Counted from the first letter of the stretch, positions 9,400 to 17,936 are shown. The stretch: 64,000 bases of DNA from CAVPWP01 sp050789285 (GCF_050789285.1 NZ_JBOUVX010000003.1:659094-723093); one strand, 5' to 3'. Notes: generated by a model from the sequence alone, not told the origin. A program made the numbers and translations.

Positions 9400-9541
9400 G
9401 GCGCGCTCGCTTTCTCGCCGGGTCCGATCTGGTCAGGCCTGCTCAAGGGAAACTAGCGCCGAACCTGGCGCAAGAATAGTCATTGCCGCGTCATGGCCTT
9501 GCGATATCGTCGCGCATCGCAACCCTGACCCGAGGTCACCC

Positions 9542-10492
9542 ATGTCACCGCGCATCCTGTCCCCACTGTTCGTGCTTGCCCTTTGCGCCGTCCCCGCGGC
9601 CGCCGAGGAGTTACGCGTGATGTCCTACAACGTCTGGGGCGGCGGTGCGAACGAGGAGAAGGGGATCGACGAAACCTTGGCCGTGCTCCGCGCCGCCAAT
9701 CCCGACATCGTCGGCATCCAGGAGACGCGGACCGAGGGCGAGGTCTGCGAGGCCGACTATTGCCCTCCCGGGGGCACCTCGGTCGCAGCCGCGCTGGCCG
9801 AGGCGATGGGTTTCTACCATTACGACCAGACGGCCGAGAACGTGGCGCTTTGGGCTAACGCCATCATCAGCCGCTATCCCATCGGACCGGCCACGCCGAA
9901 CGACCTCTGCGTTCCGATCGAGGCGCCCGGCCGCACCGTCTGGGCCTGCAACGTCCACCTCGATGACGAGCCCTACCAGCCCTACCAGCTGCTGGGCATC
10001 GAATACGGCCCCGCCCCCTTCATCGACAATGCCGAGGACGCGATCCGCTTCGCCGAGGAAACCCGCGGGCCGGCGATCGCGCTTCTGATCGACGACATGG
10101 CTGCTACCGCGGAAGGCGACATCACCCTGGTCTTCGGGGATTTCAACGAACCCTCCGGCCACGACTGGACTGAGGCCGCCGCCGAAGCCGGCCTGCATCC
10201 GATCGCCGTGGACTGGCCGACCACGGGGGCGCTGGAAAGCCTTGGCTTCAAGGATGCCTATCGCGTCGTCCACCCCGACCCGGTGGCCAAGCCCGCCTTC
10301 ACCTGGACACCCTGGGGCGACGAAGCCGACCCCGAGGATCATCACGACCGGATCGACTTCGTGCTGGTGCGCGGCGACGTCGCCGTGACCGACGCCGCCA
10401 TCGTGGGCGAAGCCGGGCCGCGCACCGACCTTGCCGTCGATCCCTGGCCGTCGGATCACCGCGCCGTTCTGGCCGTGATCACCTACGACTAG
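9542..10492 (+). CDS. exported endonuclease/exonuclease/phosphatase family protein
   Basis: This encodes 316 residues. A signal peptide (MSPRILSPLFVLALCAVPAAA) is followed by LRVMSYNVWGGGANEEKG, the N terminus of the EEP (DNase I-like) fold. The catalytic signatures GIQET, VFGDFNEPS, RIDFVLVRG and the final SDHRAV are all present, so a metal-dependent phosphodiesterase or phosphatase is expected in the periplasm or outside the cell. The substrate cannot be told: secreted nucleases and phosphoesterases share this fold. I chose the ATG at 9542 because it begins the signal peptide. The gene stands alone, with pepF 68 bases downstream. Confidence 0.85.
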   Translation: MSPRILSPLFVLALCAVPAAAEELRVMSYNVWGGGANEEKGIDETLAVLRAANPDIVGIQETRTEGEVCEADYCPPGGTSVAAALAEAMGFYHYDQTAENVALWANAIISRYPIGPATPNDLCVPIEAPGRTVWACNVHLDDEPYQPYQLLGIEYGPAPFIDNAEDAIRFAEETRGPAIALLIDDMAATAEGDITLVFGDFNEPSGHDWTEAAAEAGLHPIAVDWPTTGALESLGFKDAYRVVHPDPVAKPAFTWTPWGDEADPEDHHDRIDFVLVRGDVAVTDAAIVGEAGPRTDLAVDPWPSDHRAVLAVITYD

Positions 10493-10508
10493 GCCGGAAT
10501 GCCTTGCC

Positions 10509-10543
10509 CTGTCCCGCCTGCCCGCTTAGGTCAGACGGGACAG
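10509..10543. promoter_or_regulatory. 12-base inverted repeat upstream of pepF
   Basis: CTGTCCCGCCTG (10509-10520) and CAGACGGGACAG (10532-10543) form an inverted repeat with one mismatch and an 11-base spacer. It sits 16 bases after the preceding stop codon and 17 bases before the pepF start. It could be an operator or an RNA hairpin. It has no T-tract, so it is not a standard terminator. Confidence 0.4.
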
Positions 10544-10560
10544 CGACACGGAGCCCGGCC

Positions 10561-12372
10561 ATGACCCGCACCCCTGCCTTCGACGCCAACGCCAGCGGCG
10601 GCAAGTCCTTCGGCGACTTGCCCGAATGGGACCTCACCGACCTTTACGCCGCCCCCGACGCGCCCGAGTTCGGCCGCGACATGGACTGGCTGGAACAGGC
10701 CTGCGCCGCCTTCGCCGCCGATTACGAAGGCAAGCTTGCCGGGCTTGACGCCGCGGGGCTTCTTGACTGCGTCAAGCGCTACGAACGCATCGACACCGTC
10801 GCCGGGCGGCTCATGTCCTATGCCGGGCTGCGCTATTACCAGATCACCACGGATGCCGGGCGCGCCAAGTTCCTGGCCGACGCGCAGGACCGCATCACCG
10901 CCTTCACCACGCCGCTGGTGTTCTTCTCGCTCGAGGTGAACCGGATCGACGACGCCGCGATCACGGCGCATTTCGCCGCCTCGGCCGAGCTTGCCCGCTA
11001 CAAGCCCATCTTCGACCGCCTGCGCGCGATGAAGCCGCACCAGCTGTCCGACGAGCTTGAACGCTTCCTGCACGACCAGTCCACCGTCGGCGCGGCCGCC
11101 TGGAACCGCCTATTCGACGAAACCATCGCCGGGCTCGAGTTCACGGTGGACGGCGAGACGCTGAACCTCGAATCCACGCTCGACTGCCTGACCGACCACG
11201 ACCGCCCCCGGCGCGAGGCGGCCGCCCGCGCGCTGGCCCATGTCTTCGGCGCCAACGTCAAGCTCTTCGCCCGCGTCCACAACACCCTGGCCAAGGAGAA
11301 GGAGATCGAGGACCGCTGGCGCAAGATGCCCACGCCGCAGCACGGCCGGCACCTCGCCAACCAGGTCGAGCCCGAGGTGGTCGAGGCGCTGCGCAACGCC
11401 GTCGTCGCCGCCTATCCGCGCCTGTCGCACCGCTATTACGAGCTCAAGCGCAAGTGGCTGGGCCTCGACACCCTTCAGGTCTGGGACCGCAACGCCCCCC
11501 TGCCGATGGAGGACAAGACCACCATCGACTGGCCGCGCGCCCGCGACATGGTGATGACCGCCTATGGCGAGTTCGACCCGCGCATGGCCGAGATCGCCGA
11601 GCCCTTCTTCACCCGCGGATGGATCGACGCCGGCACCAAGCCCGGCAAGGCGCCCGGCGCCTTCGCCCACCCCACGGTGACGGACGTTCACCCGTACATC
11701 CTTCTGAACTACCTCGGAAAACCGCGCGACGTGATGACGCTGGCGCATGAACTGGGCCACGGCGTGCACCAGGTGCTGGCGGCGGGCCAGGGCGAGCTTC
11801 TGGCCTCCACCCCGCTGACGCTGGCCGAAACCGCCAGCGTCTTCGGCGAGATGCTGACCTTCCGCCGCCTTCTGGCCCAGGCGAAGGACGACGCCCAGCG
11901 CCGCGTCCTTCTGGCCGGCAAGGTCGAGGACATGATCAACACCGTCGTCCGCCAGATCGCCTTCTACGACTTCGAGTGCAAGCTGCACGACGCCCGCCGC
12001 GAGGGCGAACTGACGCCTGACGACATCGGCGCGCTGTGGATGAGCGTTCAGGCCCAGTCCCTTGGCCCCGCCTTCACCTTCATGGAGGGCTACGAGTCCT
12101 TCTGGGCATATATCCCCCACTTCGTGCATTCGCCCTTCTACGTCTATGCCTATGCCTTCGGAGATGGCTTGGTGAACGCGCTTTACGCGGTTTACGAGGA
12201 AGGCGACGCGGGCTTTCAGGAGAAGTACTTCGAGATGCTCCGCGCCGGCGGGTCGAAGCACCACAAGGAGCTGCTGGCGCCCTTCGGCCTCGACGCGAGC
12301 GACCCGGCGTTCTGGGACAAGGGGCTCGGGATGATCGCCGGGATGATCGATGAGCTGGAGGGGATGGAGTGA
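10561..12372 (+). CDS. pepF: oligoendopeptidase F (M3 family)
   Basis: This encodes 603 residues of a cytoplasmic zinc peptidase that cleaves short peptides. The HELGH zinc motif lies at residues 396-400 (TLAHELGHGVHQ), with the downstream glutamate helix TLAETASVFGE. Length and motifs match the PepF/M3B family. There is no signal peptide. The ATG at 10561 gives MTRTPAFDANASGG. An upstream in-frame ATG at 10504 lies before the inverted repeat and is unlikely. The 3' end marks a sharp drop in GC content, so pepF is the left border of the island that follows. Confidence 0.95.
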   Translation: MTRTPAFDANASGGKSFGDLPEWDLTDLYAAPDAPEFGRDMDWLEQACAAFAADYEGKLAGLDAAGLLDCVKRYERIDTVAGRLMSYAGLRYYQITTDAGRAKFLADAQDRITAFTTPLVFFSLEVNRIDDAAITAHFAASAELARYKPIFDRLRAMKPHQLSDELERFLHDQSTVGAAAWNRLFDETIAGLEFTVDGETLNLESTLDCLTDHDRPRREAAARALAHVFGANVKLFARVHNTLAKEKEIEDRWRKMPTPQHGRHLANQVEPEVVEALRNAVVAAYPRLSHRYYELKRKWLGLDTLQVWDRNAPLPMEDKTTIDWPRARDMVMTAYGEFDPRMAEIAEPFFTRGWIDAGTKPGKAPGAFAHPTVTDVHPYILLNYLGKPRDVMTLAHELGHGVHQVLAAGQGELLASTPLTLAETASVFGEMLTFRRLLAQAKDDAQRRVLLAGKVEDMINTVVRQIAFYDFECKLHDARREGELTPDDIGALWMSVQAQSLGPAFTFMEGYESFWAYIPHFVHSPFYVYAYAFGDGLVNALYAVYEEGDAGFQEKYFEMLRAGGSKHHKELLAPFGLDASDPAFWDKGLGMIAGMIDELEGME

Positions 12373-12394
12373 GGGGGGTAAGATCACTAAGATT

Positions 12395-12465
12395 ATGTTG
12401 ACTTGAAGTGGTCACTGCTAGCAACATGTTGATCTAAACACATCATATGGAAGTGTGCCATCAAC
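12395..12465. promoter_or_regulatory. repeated GTTGA/TCAAC half-sites before the low-GC island
   Basis: ATGTTGA occurs at 12395-12401 and again at 12426-12432, exactly 31 bases apart, about three helical turns. The second copy lies within a perfect 10-base palindrome CAACATGTTG (12422-12431). An inverted copy TCAAC follows at 12461-12465. All lie in the 114 bases between pepF and the first island gene. A winged-helix protein is encoded just downstream, so these could be autoregulatory sites. A -35-like TTGACT is at 12398-12403, but I see no convincing -10. Confidence 0.4.
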
Positions 12466-12486
12466 TTAACACAAGGCATTGGCCCC

Positions 12487-13017
12487 ATGTCCGACACGCT
12501 TTGCAAGATCCGACTAAAAATCGGCTCGATGGAGTTGGAGTACGAAGGCAGCCCCGACTTCCTTGAAGGAGGCATAGAAAGGCTTCTTGAGACTATGGGA
12601 GAGCTTTCCCAAAAGGTTCCCCCACAATCTAGCGCCCCTCTCGATCAGGCAGCCAATCCCGCTTCCAGCGTGTCACACACCGGAAGCACAACAGCAAATC
12701 AATCAGCGGCAAGCATTTCTTTCACAACTTCAACGCTTGCAGCGTACACTGACGCAAAATCGGGACCGGAACTGGCGCTTTGCGCCATGTTTTATCTGGA
12801 GCGAGTTCGCGGGAATACTTCAAACTCAAGCGGCGAGATTCTTCAGGAAATGAAGACAGCAGGAGGCTATTACAAGTCCACCATGTCGGGAAACAATGCT
12901 TCCAACCTTAAGAATCTTGCAAAGGCAAAGCGGATTAATGAGGTATCAAACGGAAAATATACACTTGCTAGTTCCGAGGCAAAAAGGCTTGAGGCGGTAG
13001 TTGCTCAAATCAGCTGA
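12487..13017 (+). CDS. hypothetical protein, predicted N-terminal beta unit and C-terminal winged helix
   Basis: This encodes 176 residues of no family I recognise. Residues 1-40 (CKIRLKIGSMELEYEG, then a helix) look like a small beta-hairpin/helix unit. Residues 41-78 are a low-complexity linker rich in Ser, Ala, Pro, Gln and Thr. Residues 80-176 are helical with a likely wing (NEVSNGKYTLASSEAKRLEA), as in a winged helix-turn-helix. The ATG at 12487 has AAGG 10 bases upstream. The stop overlaps the next gene by 17 bases, so the two are co-translated. Base composition differs from the surroundings: 12481-12540 has 33/60 GC, 12841-12900 has 28/60 and 12901-12960 has 22/60, against 39/60 in the last line of pepF. 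This suggests horizontal transfer. DNA or RNA binding is inferred only from the predicted fold. Confidence 0.85.
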   Translation: MSDTLCKIRLKIGSMELEYEGSPDFLEGGIERLLETMGELSQKVPPQSSAPLDQAANPASSVSHTGSTTANQSAASISFTTSTLAAYTDAKSGPELALCAMFYLERVRGNTSNSSGEILQEMKTAGGYYKSTMSGNNASNLKNLAKAKRINEVSNGKYTLASSEAKRLEAVVAQIS

Positions 13018-13747
13018 CCTCAAGACTTGGCTGCATCAAGATCTTCCAAGGTTAGAGAAGCTGTTGCTCGTCCTTGCAGTTCTCGATAGGCCCGCTCTTC
13101 TAGCAGAGGTAAGAGACGAAGCAAGGAAAGCCGGCTTTAGGATTCCAGCCACTTGGAACGTCTCATCCACACTGGCCCGAAGCAAGGGCAAGGCGATTAG
13201 AACGCCGGAAGGGTGGGAGATCACTGACTCTGGAAAGGCTCTATTGAGAAGCCTCGGAGTGGCAGACGTGAGCCCATCTGCACTTAACGTTGCCTCTGAC
13301 CTTCGGAAGCATCTAGAGAATATCGCGGACACTGAGACACGAGCGTTTCTGGACGAGGCCATTAATTGTCATGAGTACGGCTTGTACCGCGCCGCCATTG
13401 TCATGTCTTGGGTGGGCGCGGTAAGCGTGCTGCACAAGCATGTTCACTCAAACCATCTTGCTTTGTTCAACAAGGAGGCCTCCCGAGTTGACGACAAGTG
13501 GAAGGTCGCAAGGACCAGAGATGACCTTGGCCGAATGAATGAGGATAAATTCCTAGATACAATAGAACGAATCTCGGTCATTGGGAAGAACGTGAAGGAT
13601 GCACTTAAGGAATGCCTCAAGCGCAGAAATGGATGTGGCCATCCGAACTCCTTGAAGGTGAGTATAAACCAGTCTGCTGCCCACCTTGAGGTTCTACTGC
13701 ACAACGTGTTTGAACCATTCTCGCATTCACAAGGGTCAGCCACCTAA
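13001..13747 (+). CDS. winged-helix protein with HEPN-type RNase signature
   Basis: This encodes 248 residues. Residues 1-90 look like a winged helix (VSSTLARSKGKAIRTP, then GWEITDSGKALLRSLG). Residues 95-240 are mostly helical, with a helix pair around YRAAIVMSWVGAVSVLHKHV. Near the end lies R209-N210-G-C-G-H214 (RRNGCGHPNS), which fits the RNxxxH active-site pattern of HEPN ribonucleases common in toxins and abortive-infection systems. The last helix (HLEVLLHNVFEPF) fits that fold. The likely start is TTG at 13001 after GAGGCGG, inside the end of the upstream gene. The DNA is AT-rich like its partner. A role as toxin or defence effector is an inference. It might instead be a non-catalytic HEPN protein. 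Confidence 0.8.
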   Translation: MLKSADLKTWLHQDLPRLEKLLLVLAVLDRPALLAEVRDEARKAGFRIPATWNVSSTLARSKGKAIRTPEGWEITDSGKALLRSLGVADVSPSALNVASDLRKHLENIADTETRAFLDEAINCHEYGLYRAAIVMSWVGAVSVLHKHVHSNHLALFNKEASRVDDKWKVARTRDDLGRMNEDKFLDTIERISVIGKNVKDALKECLKRRNGCGHPNSLKVSINQSAAHLEVLLHNVFEPFSHSQGSAT

Positions 13748-13896
13748 GCTTGACCTGCCCGTCGTGCAATGAAGAATTCTCCGCACCATTACCCACTACC
13801 ACCTTCCTTCACTTTGCTGAGACGCCCAGCCCACTATACCCTCGCCCACCCTCTCCCCTTCCAACTCGCCCCTCCCCGACCCCCGAAACGCGCACC
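13748..13896 (+). other. island/backbone junction with pyrimidine-rich tract
   Basis: This stretch separates the island from the GC-rich backbone. Just after the stop at 13747, a TTG-initiated reading frame begins MTCPSCNEEFSAPL, with a CxxC pair like the first half of a zinc ribbon. It then runs into low-complexity Pro/Ser/Thr and joins the next gene in frame. From about 13785 to 13890 the plus strand is almost free of G and rich in C and T. The CPSC piece may be a remnant of a third island gene or chance. Confidence 0.35.
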
Positions 13897-14070
13897 ATGG
13901 GTCCCACCCTGCTTCACATCCTCATCACCTCCGGGGCCATCGGCCTTGGCATCTGGCTGTTCAATCACCCCTTGATCCTCAAGGGGCGGTCGCAGCTTCT
14001 GCGGGGCGTGGTGATCTGGGCGGCGCTGGTGATCCTTCTGCGCGTCATCGACCTTGCCTTCCTGTCCTGA
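13897..14070 (+). CDS. small membrane protein
   Basis: This encodes 57 residues with two hydrophobic segments (LLHILITSGAIGLGIWLF and GVVIWAALVILLRVIDLAF) joined by a positively charged loop (KGRSQLLRG), so a small inner-membrane hairpin is likely. The frame is open upstream to 13750, but that extension is low-complexity Pro/Ser/Thr and crosses the island border, so I start at the ATG at 13897. Composition is GC-rich like the backbone, placing it outside the island. Function unknown. Confidence 0.65.
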   Translation: MGPTLLHILITSGAIGLGIWLFNHPLILKGRSQLLRGVVIWAALVILLRVIDLAFLS

Positions 14071-14151
14071 CCCCGTGGCCATCTTGCCCCCCTGCGCCCT
14101 GCCCGGCTAAGAGAGGTTGCCGCGCGTGGGTGCGGCGGAACGGGGTGCAGC

Positions 14152-15564
14152 ATGGACGGACATTCGACGACGGACACGACGGGCGGGACGGGCAGCGACA
14201 CCATCGCCGGGGTGCGACGCGACAGGCTTCTGGCGCTGGCCGCGCGCGAGGCGCGGCGCTTTTCCGCCAGCCGGCCCAAGGCGGCCGCGGCGCTGAAGGC
14301 CCGGGCGGGCACCTACCTGGGCGGCGTGCCCATGCACTGGATGCGCGACTGGCCCATGCCGCACCTGCCGCTGGTGGCCGAGGCGCGCGGCGCCCGCCTG
14401 ACCGATATCGACGGCTACGAGATCGACGATTTCTGCCTGGGCGACACCGGCTCGATGTTCGGGCATTCGCCCAAGCCCGTGGCCCGCGCCATCCGCCGGC
14501 AGGCCGCGCGCGGGCTGACCTACATGCTGCCCACCGAAGACGCGCTTGAGGCCGGCCAGCTTCTGACCGACCGCTTCGGCCCCTTCCTGTGGCAGATCGC
14601 CACCACCGCGACCGACGCCAACCGCTTTGCCATCCGCGTGGCGCGCGCGGTGACGGGGCGGGCGAAGATCCTGGTGTTCCACGGCTGCTACCACGGCACG
14701 GTGGACGACACGATGGTGGCGCTGCGCGACGGCCAGACGGTGATGCGCCCCGCCCTTGTCGGGCAGGTGCAGGACCTGACGCTGGGCGCGGTCTGTTGCG
14801 AGTTCAACGACCTCGAGGGCGTCGAGCGGGCGCTGGCAGCGGGCGACGTGGCCGCGATCCTGACCGAGCCGGTGATGACCAATTCCTGCATGGTCTTGCC
14901 CGAACCGGGGTTCCTTGACGGGCTGCGGCGGCTGGCCGACGAACACGGTGCGCTTCTGATGATCGACGAGACGCACACGATCTCGTCCGGGCTGGGCGGC
15001 TATTCCCGCGTGCATGGCCTGAGCCCCGACATGTTCGTCGTCGGCAAATGCGTGGCCGGCGGCATGCCCACCGCCGTGTGGGGCATGACCGAGGACGTGG
15101 CTCGCCGGTTCGAGGACTACGACGCCGCCCGCGCCCCCGGATTTTCCGGCATGGGCACGACGCTGTCGGCGAACCCGATGCAGTTCGCCTGCCTGCGCGC
15201 GACGCTTTCGGACGTGATGACCCAGGCGAACTACGCCCACATGGAAAAGGGCGCGCTGCGCCTCTCGAAGGGCCTTCAGGCCGCCATAGACCGGCACGGC
15301 GCGCCCTGGCATGTCGTGCGCGTCGGCGCGCGAGTCGAGTTCATCTGCGCCCCCGGCCCCCTGAAGAACGGCACCGAAGCCGCCGCCGCCCACATGCCCG
15401 AGGTCGAGGCCGCCGTGCACACGGCACTTCTGAACCGCGGCTCGCTGATCGCGCCGTTCCACAACATGATGCTGGTCAGCCCGGCCACGAAGAAGCGCCA
15501 GATCGACCGCCTGGTCGCCGCCTTCGACGAGATCCTGTCCGAACTTTTCGGGGACGCGGCATGA
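14152..15564 (+). CDS. class III PLP aminotransferase (glutamate-1-semialdehyde-like)
   Basis: This encodes 470 residues. The fold type I PLP signature is seen as HGCYHGTVDDT, LTEPVMTNS, LLMIDETHTISSG (the aspartate that contacts the PLP ring nitrogen) and VGKCVAGGMPTAVWGM, where the lysine forms the Schiff base. The closest family by motif is the glutamate-1-semialdehyde aminomutase-like class III aminotransferases. Its stop overlaps the next gene (ATGA), a glutamine-synthetase-like ligase, so the two probably work in one amine or amino-acid route, perhaps gamma-glutamylation followed by transamination. Haem synthesis (hemL) is less likely given this partner. Substrate unknown. Confidence 0.85.
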   Translation: MDGHSTTDTTGGTGSDTIAGVRRDRLLALAAREARRFSASRPKAAAALKARAGTYLGGVPMHWMRDWPMPHLPLVAEARGARLTDIDGYEIDDFCLGDTGSMFGHSPKPVARAIRRQAARGLTYMLPTEDALEAGQLLTDRFGPFLWQIATTATDANRFAIRVARAVTGRAKILVFHGCYHGTVDDTMVALRDGQTVMRPALVGQVQDLTLGAVCCEFNDLEGVERALAAGDVAAILTEPVMTNSCMVLPEPGFLDGLRRLADEHGALLMIDETHTISSGLGGYSRVHGLSPDMFVVGKCVAGGMPTAVWGMTEDVARRFEDYDAARAPGFSGMGTTLSANPMQFACLRATLSDVMTQANYAHMEKGALRLSKGLQAAIDRHGAPWHVVRVGARVEFICAPGPLKNGTEAAAAHMPEVEAAVHTALLNRGSLIAPFHNMMLVSPATKKRQIDRLVAAFDEILSELFGDAA

Positions 15565-16955
15565 CCGGCCAGCCCAGCCCCTCGGGCTCGACCGTCGAAG
15601 AGGCCGAGGCCTTCCTGGCCGCCCACCCCGAGATCGAGGCCTTCGACATCGTCCTGCACGACGCCAACGGCATCGGGCGCGGCAAGATCATCCGCCGGCA
15701 CGAACTTGTGCCCTTCTACCGCAACGGCCGGCACCTGCCGATCTCGATCCTCGGCTTGGATATCTGCGGCGAGGACGTGCACGAGACCGGGCTGATCTGG
15801 GACCAGGGCGACGGCGACCTGCGCGCCTGGCCGATCCCCGGCACGCTGGTGGCGCTGCACGGCACCACCCCGCCCCGGGGCGAGGTCTTCATGTCGATGC
15901 ACGAGCTTGACGGGACCCCGATGACCTCGGACCCGCGTCACGCGCTGCAGCGCCAGGTCGCGGCGCTGGCCGAAGACGGCCTGCATCCGGCCGGGGCCTT
16001 CGAGCTTGAATTCTTCCTGCTGGCAAACGACCGCGACGCCGCCGGGCGCGTTCAGCCCGCGCGCGACGTGCTTGACGGTCGCACCAGCCAAAAGACCGAG
16101 GTCTATTCCGTCGACCACCTGCACGGGATGCTGCCGCTCTTCTCGGACATCTACGCCGCCGCGGGAAAGGCCGGGATCACCGCCGAGACCATGATTTCGG
16201 AATACGCGCCGGGGCAATACGAACTGACGCTGCATTACCGGACGGACGTGATGCAGGCCGCCGACGACCTGATGCGGCTGAAGCGGATCGTCCGGCAGCA
16301 GGCGCGCCTTCACGGCGTGACGGCCTGCTTCATGGCCAAACCTTTCGAGGGCTATGCCGGATCGGGGATGCATTTCCACGTCTCGATGCAGGACAAGGAC
16401 GGCCGGAACGTCTTTGTCGAGGCGGTCGAGGGCAAGTGGTCGCAGACCATCCTGCATGCCTTGGGCGGCCTGAAGGCCACGATGGGCGAATCCATGCTGG
16501 TCTTCGCCCCGCACGCCAATTCCTGGCGCCGCTTCGCCAGCCAGTCCTACGCGCCGGTCAGCCCCTCGTGGGGCGTCAACAACCGATCGGTCGCGCTGCG
16601 CATCCCGGCCGGCGACATCCGCGCCCGGCGGATCGAACACCGCCCCGCAGGGGTCGACGCGAACGCCTATCTCGTGGCGACCACGGTGCTGGCCGGCGTG
16701 CGCCACGGGCTGCGGCACAGCATCGACCCGGGCCCCGAGACGACCGGCAACGCCTATGAAGAGGCCGCCGACGCCCCTGCGATCCCGATCGACTGGCGGT
16801 CGGCCATCGAGGCGGCCAGGGGCTCGGCCTTCCTGACAGAGGCGCTTGGCGCGGACATGCACCGCACCTTCACCGCGATCAAGGCCGCGGAATACGCCCG
16901 TGTCGCCCGCACGGTCAGCGAGGTCGACTACGACCTCTACCTGCACACGGTCTGA
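15561..16955 (+). CDS. glutamine synthetase-family gamma-glutamyl-amine ligase
   Basis: This encodes 464 residues. The glutamine synthetase catalytic domain is clear: GAFELEFFLL, SEYAPGQYELTLHYRTD, GSGMHFHVSM (ATP and metal site) and NNRSVALRIP with the RxxR region that binds glutamate. The short N-terminal domain (residues 1-110) fits the PuuA/GlnT branch rather than GlnA. Such enzymes join glutamate to an amine using ATP. Translational coupling with the aminotransferase supports a role in amine catabolism. The start at 15561 overlaps the previous stop by 4 bases. The 3' end is 6 bases from the convergent qor gene. The exact amine is unknown. Confidence 0.88.
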   Translation: MTGQPSPSGSTVEEAEAFLAAHPEIEAFDIVLHDANGIGRGKIIRRHELVPFYRNGRHLPISILGLDICGEDVHETGLIWDQGDGDLRAWPIPGTLVALHGTTPPRGEVFMSMHELDGTPMTSDPRHALQRQVAALAEDGLHPAGAFELEFFLLANDRDAAGRVQPARDVLDGRTSQKTEVYSVDHLHGMLPLFSDIYAAAGKAGITAETMISEYAPGQYELTLHYRTDVMQAADDLMRLKRIVRQQARLHGVTACFMAKPFEGYAGSGMHFHVSMQDKDGRNVFVEAVEGKWSQTILHALGGLKATMGESMLVFAPHANSWRRFASQSYAPVSPSWGVNNRSVALRIPAGDIRARRIEHRPAGVDANAYLVATTVLAGVRHGLRHSIDPGPETTGNAYEEAADAPAIPIDWRSAIEAARGSAFLTEALGADMHRTFTAIKAAEYARVARTVSEVDYDLYLHTV

Positions 16956-16961
16956 GCCCGC

Positions 16962-17936
16962 TCACAGCGTCAGGATGGTCGAGCCGGTGGTCTGCCGCGC
17001 CTCGAGCGCCCGGTGGGCGTCGGCCACGGCTTCCAGCGGGAAGGTCTGGCCGATGGTCACCTTGATGTCGCCCGCCAGCACCTTGTCGAAGACGTGCCGC
17101 GCCATCGCCTGGCAGGCGGCGGGGTCGGCGATATGGGTGAAAAGCGTCGCGCGCGTCAGCTTGAGCGATCCCTTGGCCGCCAGCGTCAGAAGGTTGACCG
17201 GATCGACTGGACCCGACGCATTGCCGAACGAGATCATGAAGCCCAGGGGCCGCAGGCAATCGAGCGAACCGGCGAAGGTGTCCCGCCCGACGCCGTCCAT
17301 CACGACGTCGACGCCCTTCCCGCCCGTGATCTGCTTCACGCGGGCGACGAAATCCTCGGTCCGGTAGTTGATCGCGTGCGCCGCGCCGGCTTCGGCGGCC
17401 AGTCGGCACTTGTCGTCCGATCCGGCGGTGGCGATCAGTTCCACCCCCTCGGACCTGGCCCACTGGCAGGCCAGAAGCCCGACCCCTCCGGCTGCCGCGT
17501 GAAACAGGACGCGGTCCCCCGCCCCGATCGGCGTGGTGCGGTGAAAGAGATATTCCACCGTCATGCCCTGAAGCATGATCGCGGCGCCTTCCTCGAACGA
17601 GATCCCGTCAGGCAGGGGGCAGACCTGTGCGGCAGGCATCACCCGCGCCTCGCAATAGGCGCCGGGCGGCTGGGCGGCATAGGCGGCGCGGTCGCCGGGG
17701 CGCAGGTGGGTCACCCCTTCGCCAACCGCCTCGATCACGCCGGCGGCCTCCATGCCAAGGGCATGCGGCAAGTCGAGCTTGTAAAGACCGCTGCGCTGAT
17801 AGACGTCGATGAAGTTCAACCCGCACGCCTTGTGGCGGATGCGGATCTGACCCGGCCCGGGCTCGCCCACCGGCAGGTCCACGACCTTCAGCTTCTCGGG
17901 ACCACCCGTTTCCTCGATGACAACCGCGCGCACCAT
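16962..17936 (-). CDS. qor: NADPH:quinone reductase (zinc-independent MDR family)
   Basis: This encodes 324 residues of a medium-chain dehydrogenase/reductase. The N-terminal GroES-like domain has GLNFIDVYQRSGLY, typical of quinone oxidoreductases. The NADPH-binding domain has AAAGGVGLLACQWA, the AxxGxxG type fingerprint. The zinc-binding cysteines of alcohol dehydrogenases are absent, which supports quinone reductase. The start at 17936 (MVRAVVIEETGGP) is the normal N terminus. The longer open frame upstream is not needed. It is convergent with the glutamine synthetase-like gene and appears to be a single-gene unit. Confidence 0.9.
   Translation of the reverse strand: MVRAVVIEETGGPEKLKVVDLPVGEPGPGQIRIRHKACGLNFIDVYQRSGLYKLDLPHALGMEAAGVIEAVGEGVTHLRPGDRAAYAAQPPGAYCEARVMPAAQVCPLPDGISFEEGAAIMLQGMTVEYLFHRTTPIGAGDRVLFHAAAGGVGLLACQWARSEGVELIATAGSDDKCRLAAEAGAAHAINYRTEDFVARVKQITGGKGVDVVMDGVGRDTFAGSLDCLRPLGFMISFGNASGPVDPVNLLTLAAKGSLKLTRATLFTHIADPAACQAMARHVFDKVLAGDIKVTIGQTFPLEAVADAHRALEARQTTGSTILTL

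Noticed and set aside
12393..12575. A 60-codon minus-strand frame over the island promoter
   Set aside because: It overlaps the start of the 176-residue gene and the repeated sites, with no ribosome site or homologous pattern. I considered an antisense antitoxin but see no support.
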